The notes under the pieces were generated by a model that was given only the letters and a program-made list of their open reading frames with translations, did not search any database and was not told where the DNA came from. Positions 58,057 to 64,000 of a stretch of DNA of 64,000 nucleotides are shown in pieces. The stretch spans positions 1 to 64,000 of the forward strand of contig NZ_VUNS01000018.1 of NCBI RefSeq assembly GCF_009695545.1. Reading direction: 5' to 3'. The position numbers and the translations under genes are program-made. The stretch's first letter is position 1, and every line of letters starts with the position of its first letter. Origin of the DNA: Victivallis lenta. Its GTDB lineage: Bacteria; Verrucomicrobiota; Lentisphaeria; Victivallales; Victivallaceae.

Positions 58057-58307
58057 TAAAAAAAATACATATTATTTCCATATGATCCGTTTCTCCCGCG
58101 TTTCCGGCATTGCTCTCCTCCGGTTCCGGCCGTATGACAGGAGGCGCTGCGGAGGCGGAAATGCCCGAATCCGGGCAGGAGGAGATCTTTTTCGAATATT
58201 TTTTGTCATTTATCCCGGCAAACGGATTGATTTTCCGAAAAGCGGCGTTAAATTTTTCAATGAGAGATTATTTTTCGATTGTATCAGCCAGAATGAAAGG
58301 GTGAAAG

Positions 58308-59405
58308 ATGGTCGATCCGGATAAGAACAATCAAGATAACGCGCCGGTCGAGGACAGCGACGATACCAAGACCCGGAAAACCGTGCGTCTGCGGCCGTCG
58401 GTGACTCCTGCCGGAATCAATCTGACCCCGCTGCCGAAGGCTCCGCTCACCGATCCGCTGAGCGGCCGCGATACCGATACCGGCAACCTCGAGGTCATGG
58501 AAGACACCCAGACCCGCCGCACGGTCAAGCTCAAGCCGATTGCGACGCAGACCGCCGGCCCGTCGATCAAACCGGCGATTCCGATTGTCGGCAGGCCGGC
58601 GGGCGACGGCGCCAATACGCAGACCCGCAAAACCATCGTTCTCAAGCCGACTGCGGTTTCGCCTGCGAGCGTCAAGGTCAATGGTCCGGCAGACGCGGCT
58701 CCGTCCGACTCCGAAGACACCAAGACCCGGAAAACCGTGCGTCTACGGCCGTCGGCGGTCACCCCGGCCGGCGTGAAGATCGCCGGGGAGGACTCCGAGT
58801 CCGACCTCGACAGCAGCGATACGATCAAGATTGCCCGTCCGGCGCGCCCCGGCATGATTCCGCCGAAGGTGCCGGCTCCTGCCGCCCCGGCCGCCGATCC
58901 GTCGAAGGCGACCATGGTGCTGCCCGGCCACGGAGCAGAGCAGCAGTCGAAGGATGGAGTTCCTGTTGTGCTGCTGCATACGGTGCCGGCGGCGAGACCG
59001 CTGCCGGAGGGGACGGTCGGCCCGGATGTCCCCGGTTTGAAGGGGGCAGGCCACAAACCGGCCGTCAGCGATCATCTGCTGAAATCTGCCGGGAGCACGA
59101 ATGCTGCCGCGGCGGGCACGAGCGCTGCCGCCGCGGGCAAGGAGGCGAAGCCCGCAGCCGAAAAAGAGATCCAGGTTGCCGCCGTCAAAGAGGTCAAGCC
59201 TGCTGCGGAAGCGGAGGCGAAGCCCGCTGTCGAGCCGAAGTTCAAGCCGGCTCCCGCGGCCGGTGCGCCGTCGCGGCTTTACCTGACGCTGGCCGCCGTG
59301 AGCCTTGTGCTGATTGCGGTCACTGTGACGCTCACTGCGGTTCAGTATCTGAATTTGTGCCAGCAGCAGAATATCGAACTGCCGTTCCTGTCGCAGTCGA
59401 AATAA
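58308..59405 (+). CDS. Tail-anchored low-complexity protein with repeated Thr motifs
   Basis: 365 residues. The first 205 hold six Thr-x-x-Leu/Ile motifs (Thr25, 72, 109, 143, 172, 202). The first four sit in near-repeats such as DTKTRKTVRLRP and DTQTRRTVKLKP. An Ala/Lys/Glu/Pro-rich stretch (about 205-320) leads to one transmembrane helix near 322-346 (LYLTLAAVSLVLIAVTVTL) and a 17-residue tail. Thr with Leu/Ile at +3 matches what FHA domains bind when phosphorylated, so a phospho-docking scaffold is possible; this is inference. GAAAGGG precedes ATG 58308, and a terminator follows. Confidence 0.75.
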   Translation: MVDPDKNNQDNAPVEDSDDTKTRKTVRLRPSVTPAGINLTPLPKAPLTDPLSGRDTDTGNLEVMEDTQTRRTVKLKPIATQTAGPSIKPAIPIVGRPAGDGANTQTRKTIVLKPTAVSPASVKVNGPADAAPSDSEDTKTRKTVRLRPSAVTPAGVKIAGEDSESDLDSSDTIKIARPARPGMIPPKVPAPAAPAADPSKATMVLPGHGAEQQSKDGVPVVLLHTVPAARPLPEGTVGPDVPGLKGAGHKPAVSDHLLKSAGSTNAAAAGTSAAAAGKEAKPAAEKEIQVAAVKEVKPAAEAEAKPAVEPKFKPAPAAGAPSRLYLTLAAVSLVLIAVTVTLTAVQYLNLCQQQNIELPFLSQSK

Positions 59406-59420
59406 CTCCGCTTTTTTCCG

Positions 59421-59453
59421 ATCCCCCGCCGCAGGCACGGCGGGGGATTTTTT
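59421..59453 (+). terminator. Intrinsic terminator after the tail-anchored repeat protein
   Basis: An 11-bp GC-rich stem (59421-59431 with 59438-59448), a 6-nt loop and a run of six T. Confidence 0.85.
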
Positions 59454-59464
59454 GTCTGCCGGGA

Positions 59465-59493
59465 TTGACTTTCCGGTCAAAACGTGGTACGTT
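59465..59493 (+). promoter_or_regulatory. Possible promoter before the GT-C-type gene
   Basis: TTGACT (59465-59470), 17 bp, TACGTT (59488-59493). The predicted transcript start would fall on or next to ATG 59499, suggesting a leaderless or very short-leader mRNA. The -10 box is weak. Confidence 0.3.
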
Positions 59494-59498
59494 TCATC

Positions 59499-61535
59499 AT
59501 GAACATCATGACGGAATTCACGAATATACTGACCGGTGCGATCCTGCCGGCATTTTACCTGCTCTATCAGCTGCCGCTGCTGCTGGCCTCGGGATTGCTG
59601 GCCCGGCGGTTCCGGCCGCATAACTGGTTCGAATTCTTCGCCGTCGCCGGATTTTTGTACGTCCTTTTCATGACGGCGGTTCCGGCCATACTCGGGTCTG
59701 CCGGGTTGCTGACGGCGGGCAGCGCCTTTGTCGCGGCATGGGTTGCCGGCGCGGCGGTGCTGGCCGTCGAACGCGAACGGCCGCGCCTGAAGCTCCCGCC
59801 GCTCAGGCTCTCTCTGCCCGAGCTCGCGCTTCTGGCGCTCCTGTGCGGATTCCTCGGCTACCAGTGGCGCGCCTACGGCTATCTCTCCGCGATCGGCACC
59901 GATGCGATGATCTATCACTTGTATTATCCGGCGGTGTGGATCGCCACCGGTACGGTCGAGCGGCTGACGCAGCCCGGTTTCGTGACCTCCAGTTACCCGT
60001 GTTATGGAGAACTCATCTACGCCTGGCAGATGGTTTCCGCCGGCACCGATTTCTTCGCCAAAAATTACCAGTTTTTCTTTCTGCTGCTCGGCGTATTCGC
60101 GGCGATTTCCGGCGCGCTGGCAGTCGGATTCCGGCGCATGTCCGCCATCGGGGCCGGGCTTTTCGTCGCTTTTACCGGCGTGGTGTTCCGCAACGCGACC
60201 GTGGCCAATACCGATATCGTGACCGGAACGTTCCTGCTCATCGGGCTGGTTTTTCTCGTGACCGGCGCGCGGCGGAACCGGCCCGGCTGGTTCCTGCTGG
60301 CCGGAGCGGGCTTCGGCATGGCGGCCGGGACCAAATACCTCGGGCTCATGCTCGCGCCGCCCGCGCTGCTGGCGGCAGGGGCCGCCGTCTGGTTTCTGCG
60401 TCCGGCCTGCCGCCGCAATCTGCTCTGGTGTATTTCGGCGGCGGCTGTGACGGCATCGCCCTGCTTCATCGCCAACTGGATCGTGGCGGGGAATCCGTTC
60501 TTCCCGGCCCGGATCGGCATCGGCGAATGGGTGCTGTTCCCGAACTACCTCGATCTTCACGCTCCGGCGATCGGCTGGAGCCGCCGGGCCTGGGCGTTCT
60601 TCGTCAATGCGGACAGCAACAGTCTCCATCTCCCGAATGCGCTGCTGCTTCTCGTTTTTCTCGCGGCGGCGCTGACCGGCTGGATCGGCACGAAGCGTTT
60701 CGGCCGCCGGCCGTTCCGGGTGAAGGCCGCCACGGTGCTCGGCGCGATTATTGTCGTGCTGCTCGCAATCCAGCTGCGGGTCTACCCTTCAATGACCCAG
60801 CCGAGGCAGATCATTCCGCTGGCCATGCTCGCCGCCGTCTGCGGCGCCGTGCCGCTGGAACGGCTCCGGCGATTCCGGTTCTTCCGCTCCGGCCGGGGGA
60901 TGGCGGCAGTCATTGCGGCGCTGCTCTATCTGGCTTCGTACCGGCAGCTTCATTACCCGACGCACGGCCTGGCGATGCTGCTCCATTACGCGATCGGAGG
61001 GGCGATTCTGTTCGGCTTTTTCCGGAGCCGGAGCCGGATTCTGAGAATTGGAATAGCGGCGGGGACCGCCGTGTTTCTCCTGCTCGACGCCGGATACCGC
61101 TTCGGCGCGTCCCAGGCCATCGCCTCCTCCATCCGGAGCCAGTTCGTCTCTCCGGCCAACGAGGAGGTCCGGCAGCTTCTCGACCAGTCGGCAACGCGGC
61201 TCGGCCTGCGCATCGCCTACTGCGGCGCCTACTACTACAACTTCATCGGGTCGGAGGGCGGCAACACGCTGCTTTCGATTCCGGTCACCGCTTCCGGCAA
61301 GCCGGATCCGTGGGATTACCACAGCTTCGAGGAGATGCGCATTCCGGGCTCCTATGAAACCTGGCTGGAGCGCCTGCGCACGGCCGGGGCCGACTTCCTG
61401 CTGGTGGATCTGCGCACCTTCCCGGCGCCGGAGCCGCGCATCGAGCTCGACTGGGCGAACGCCCACCCGGAGGAGTTCATCCGGCGGTTCGATGCGGACG
61501 GCCTGACGCTGTTCGAACTGAGGAGGCGGCCGTGA
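59499..61535 (+). CDS. Polytopic membrane protein, GT-C-type glycosyltransferase-like
   Basis: About 678 residues with roughly a dozen transmembrane helices and a C-terminal soluble domain (about 560-678). An early acidic loop, YLSAIGTDAMIYHLYYP, and the overall layout resemble lipid-linked-sugar glycosyltransferases of the ArnT/PMT type, but no family motif is decisive. The start is unsure: GTG 59484, ATG 59499 or ATG 59508. Its stop overlaps the recD2 start by 4 bp, so the two are co-translated although no functional link is clear. Confidence 0.6.
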   Translation: MNIMTEFTNILTGAILPAFYLLYQLPLLLASGLLARRFRPHNWFEFFAVAGFLYVLFMTAVPAILGSAGLLTAGSAFVAAWVAGAAVLAVERERPRLKLPPLRLSLPELALLALLCGFLGYQWRAYGYLSAIGTDAMIYHLYYPAVWIATGTVERLTQPGFVTSSYPCYGELIYAWQMVSAGTDFFAKNYQFFFLLLGVFAAISGALAVGFRRMSAIGAGLFVAFTGVVFRNATVANTDIVTGTFLLIGLVFLVTGARRNRPGWFLLAGAGFGMAAGTKYLGLMLAPPALLAAGAAVWFLRPACRRNLLWCISAAAVTASPCFIANWIVAGNPFFPARIGIGEWVLFPNYLDLHAPAIGWSRRAWAFFVNADSNSLHLPNALLLLVFLAAALTGWIGTKRFGRRPFRVKAATVLGAIIVVLLAIQLRVYPSMTQPRQIIPLAMLAAVCGAVPLERLRRFRFFRSGRGMAAVIAALLYLASYRQLHYPTHGLAMLLHYAIGGAILFGFFRSRSRILRIGIAAGTAVFLLLDAGYRFGASQAIASSIRSQFVSPANEEVRQLLDQSATRLGLRIAYCGAYYYNFIGSEGGNTLLSIPVTASGKPDPWDYHSFEEMRIPGSYETWLERLRTAGADFLLVDLRTFPAPEPRIELDWANAHPEEFIRRFDADGLTLFELRRRP

Positions 61536-63712
61536 GCGGGCTCGAAGCCCGGGAGCGCGCCGTGCTGCGCGGGGAGATCGCCCGGATCATCTATGAGAAC
61601 GATGACGGCTCTTTCGCCGTCCTCCGCATCCGCGAAACCGGCAGCCGCGAATATACCGCGCGCGGCGCGCTGGCCGGACTCGCCGCCGGACAGGAGGTCG
61701 AACTGGAAGGCTTCTGGGAACAGCATGCCGAATTCGGCCGCCAGTTCAGGGCGGAGAGCTTCCGGATCATCCTGCCGAGCACGCCGGACGGCATCAAACG
61801 CTACCTGAGTTCCGGCGCGATTCCCGGCATCGGCAAAAAGACCGCCGGGCTCATCGTGGACCATTTCAAGGAAAAAACGCTCGACATGCTCGACGGCGGC
61901 GCATCCTGCCTCGAACAGGTTCCCGGCATCGGCCCCAAGAAAGCCGAAGCCGTCGCCCGGGTCTGGCGGGAGTCGGCTGCGCGGCGCGACAGCTACATCT
62001 TCATGCAGGGGCTCGGCATTTCTCCCGCCTTCTGCTCGCGGCTGTTCAAGCGCTATGGCGAAGCCGCGCCGCAGATGGTGCGCACGAACCCGTACCGCCT
62101 GGCCGAAGAGGTCGACGGAATCGGCTTCCTGAAGGCGGATGAGATCGCCAGGGCGCTCGGCGTCGCCCGTGATGCCGTGTCGCGGCTGACCGCGGCGGCG
62201 GTCTTTACGCTGAACAACATGATTGCGAACGGAAACGTCTGCTGCACGCTCGAGGAGCTCATGGCGGCGACCGCCGACCTGGCCGGCGTGCCGCCCGGAA
62301 CGGCCCGGCTCGGCATCGAAGCGGCGGTCGAGCGGCGGCTGCTGCGGATCATGGACAACCGGATTTATACGCCGATGCTGGCCCGCGCCGAGCTTGAATT
62401 GCCGGAACTCGTCGCCCGGCTCGCCTGCCAGCCGGTTTTCGCGGGGAAAAAGCTGCGTCCGGTCGCCGGGGGGAAGCTGCTGCTGGCCGAGGAGCAGCAG
62501 CTGGCGGTCGACCGCGTCAACGAGTCCCCTCTGACGATCATCACCGGCGGTCCCGGCGTCGGCAAGACGACGGTCGTCGGGGAGATCGTCCGGCGCGCCC
62601 GCAAGGCCGGGCTCCGGATCGGCATCGCCGCTCCGACCGGGCGTGCCGCCAAGCGGCTCTCCGAATCGACCGGCAGTGCGGCGAAAACGATCCATCGGCT
62701 GCTGCAGTTCGACCCGGCCACGAACAAGTTCACCTATGGCGCCGGGGCGCCGCTGCCGTACGATCTCCTGATCGTGGACGAGGTTTCGATGCTCGACCTC
62801 CTGCTCGCGCAGGCGCTGTTCCGGGCGATCGAGCCGGGCTGCTCGGTCGTTCTCGTCGGCGACCGCGACCAGCTGCCTTCGGTCGGGCCGGGAACGGTGC
62901 TGGAAAGCTTTCTCGCCTCGGGCTGGTTCCGGGTGACGCAGCTTGAGCGGATTTTCCGCCAGGCGGAGGGAAGCCGGATCATCGTGAACGCCCACCGGGT
63001 CAACCGCGGCGTCATGCCGGAGAAACCGCAGATGCAGGACGGCGAGCTTGCCGATTTCTACTGGATCGAACAGGACGACCCCGAAAAGGCGCTGGCGATC
63101 ATCGAGAAGATGGTCGCTGAGCGGATTCCGGCGCGTTTTCCGTTCGATCCGGTCGACGACGTGCAGATTCTGACTCCGATGAACCGCGGCTGCTGCGGCA
63201 CGGTCACCATCAACGAACGGCTTGAAGCGCTGCTGAATCCGGGCGATAAAATCGCTTTCCGCTTCGGCGAACGCATGTTCAAGCTCGGCGACAAGGTCAT
63301 GCAGATTGCGAACAACTACGATAAGAGCGTGTTCAACGGCGATATGGGCCGCATCACCCGCATCATGCCGGAGGCGAAGAAATTCACCGTCGTCTTCGAC
63401 GGGCCGCATTCAGTCGACTACGCGCTTGACGAGGCGGACCAGCTGACGCTCTCCTACGCGGTGACCGTGCACAAGGCGCAGGGCAGCGAATTCCCGGTCG
63501 TCGTGCTGCCTTTCCTGACCCAGCATTACATGATGCTGCAGCGGAATCTGCTTTACACCGCCATGACCCGGGCGAAGAAGCTGCTGATTCTGGTCGGCAG
63601 CCGCCGGGCGGTCCGGATGGCGGTGGAGAACAGCAGGCTCGAGGCGCGTTCGACGCTGCTGACCGAACGGCTGCGCGAAAAGCTCAGACAGCTCCGGCCC
63701 GGCGCACAGTGA
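61532..63712 (+). CDS. recD2: RecD2-type ATP-dependent DNA helicase
   Basis: 726 residues of the RecD/TraA family, the RecB-independent RecD2 type with an N-terminal extension. Tandem helix-hairpin-helix elements are seen (IPGIGKKTAGLIVDHF, VPGIGPKKAEAVARVW), then the Walker A GGPGVGKTTVV, Walker B LLIVDEVSMLD, VGDRDQLPSVGPG and a C-terminal UvrD-like VHKAQGSEFP. It unwinds DNA 5'-3' in repair. GTG 61532 overlaps the preceding stop codon. Confidence 0.93.
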   Translation: MSGLEARERAVLRGEIARIIYENDDGSFAVLRIRETGSREYTARGALAGLAAGQEVELEGFWEQHAEFGRQFRAESFRIILPSTPDGIKRYLSSGAIPGIGKKTAGLIVDHFKEKTLDMLDGGASCLEQVPGIGPKKAEAVARVWRESAARRDSYIFMQGLGISPAFCSRLFKRYGEAAPQMVRTNPYRLAEEVDGIGFLKADEIARALGVARDAVSRLTAAAVFTLNNMIANGNVCCTLEELMAATADLAGVPPGTARLGIEAAVERRLLRIMDNRIYTPMLARAELELPELVARLACQPVFAGKKLRPVAGGKLLLAEEQQLAVDRVNESPLTIITGGPGVGKTTVVGEIVRRARKAGLRIGIAAPTGRAAKRLSESTGSAAKTIHRLLQFDPATNKFTYGAGAPLPYDLLIVDEVSMLDLLLAQALFRAIEPGCSVVLVGDRDQLPSVGPGTVLESFLASGWFRVTQLERIFRQAEGSRIIVNAHRVNRGVMPEKPQMQDGELADFYWIEQDDPEKALAIIEKMVAERIPARFPFDPVDDVQILTPMNRGCCGTVTINERLEALLNPGDKIAFRFGERMFKLGDKVMQIANNYDKSVFNGDMGRITRIMPEAKKFTVVFDGPHSVDYALDEADQLTLSYAVTVHKAQGSEFPVVVLPFLTQHYMMLQRNLLYTAMTRAKKLLILVGSRRAVRMAVENSRLEARSTLLTERLREKLRQLRPGAQ

Positions 63713-63730
63713 AATTTTCCCGCCCGCATC

Positions 63731-63759
63731 TTGCATTTCCTTTCGACCGGTGATACATT
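63731..63759 (+). promoter_or_regulatory. Promoter of the last gene
   Basis: TTGCAT (63731-63736), 17 bp, TACATT (63754-63759). Confidence 0.5.
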
Positions 63760-63833
63760 ATTTCCCATGAAGAGTTGTGCTTTCCCCATCCCGGGGAGAG
63801 AGTTCGAGTCAAACCAACGAGGAGGGTTGTATC

Positions 63834-64000
63834 ATGACGAAACTGATGATTCTGGGCGGTGTCGCGGCATTCGTGCTGCTGACGGTCGGCATTCTGACTT
63901 CCCTGCCGGCCCGGGCCGACAACAATGCGAATTCCCAGCTCTATCCGAATGGCCGCTATGCGCTGGTCGAGGGAGAGATCGATGTGGCTCAGCTGCAGCA
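63834..64000 (+). CDS. Exported protein of unknown function, 5' part only
   Basis: The first 55 residues are visible. MTKLMILGGVAAFVLLTVGI followed by LTSLPARA is a signal peptide with a likely cut after ARA. The mature start is DNNANSQLYPNGRYALVEGE. GAGGAGGG precedes ATG 63834. The gene runs off the window and no family can be named. Confidence 0.75.
   Translation, partial: MTKLMILGGVAAFVLLTVGILTSLPARADNNANSQLYPNGRYALVEGEIDVAQLQ

Larger units (their letters stand above)
57975..58307. other. Divergent intergenic region with cassette 5 promoter
   Basis: 333 bp. The left 90 bp hold the regulator promoter and palindromes; the remainder is AT-rich towards the right and probably carries the promoter of the rightward gene, but I see no convincing -35/-10 pair there. 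Small open frames are not supported. Confidence 0.4.

Noticed and set aside
58110-58304. Small frames upstream of the tail-anchored repeat protein
   Set aside because: No family match and overlapping alternative frames; the region looks like promoter-proximal non-coding DNA.

Overview
The window reads as a chromosomal piece of a Gram-negative bacterium of the PVC group, most likely a Lentisphaerota (Victivallis-like) organism. This placement is an inference from gene content: lipid A synthesis (lpxC, fabZ); many proteins that begin with a prepilin-type [16 protein letters not shown] stretch and carry a late DGH-type motif; and an abundance of secreted TIM-barrel glycosidases, each beside its own LacI- or GntR-type regulator. 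No rRNA gene long enough to confirm the taxonomy is present.

Layout. The 3' end of a 5S rRNA and its terminator open the window. Five copies of one module follow at intervals: regulator, then prepilin-like protein, then secreted glycosidase(s), all on one strand. They are cassette 1 (438-5428, +), cassette 2 (9628-5485, -), cassette 3 (39515-32161, -), cassette 4 (48599-43165, -) and cassette 5 (57974-53688, -). A GH4 glycosidase with a divergent AraC regulator (51348-53658) adds to the sugar theme. Between the cassettes lie housekeeping blocks: an alpha/beta-hydrolase-acyltransferase fusion, ppdK, a lipoprotein and hydE (9796-16820); two tandem tRNA-Asp genes; miaA; lpxC, a double-domain fabZ, a CoA-transferase, pyruvate kinase and a DUF4432 epimerase-like protein (18305-23903); lepB and lepA; a lipase-like lipoprotein, folB, a flavin reductase-like protein and mutS (27215-32159); an S-adenosylhomocysteine hydrolase-like protein with an SAH/MTA-type deaminase (39816-42130); rtcB2-prfH RNA and ribosome repair (49503-51260); and a tail-anchored repeat protein, a GT-C-type membrane protein and recD2 (58308-63712).

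The most striking feature is in cassettes 4 and 5. In the other three cassettes the regulator and prepilin-like genes are 15-30 bp apart. In these two they are separated by a segment of about 475 bp bounded by perfect inverted repeats of 26 bp (47014-47039 / 47465-47490) and 27 bp (56375-56401 / 56821-56847). The repeat arms match within each locus but differ between loci at the central bases, as expected for crossover sites of a DNA inversion system. As written, each prepilin-like gene starts inside a repeat with no ribosome binding site, and sits just behind a GC hairpin plus T-run on its own strand. Each segment also carries, facing away, a strong ribosome binding site and a start codon. 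Flipping the segment would join these in frame to the prepilin-like gene, adding a basic 13-residue leader. I therefore propose two phase-variable switches, both in the OFF state here, that control surface or secretion glycosidase cassettes. No recombinase gene is visible in the window, so it would have to act in trans. The inversion itself is inferred, not shown.
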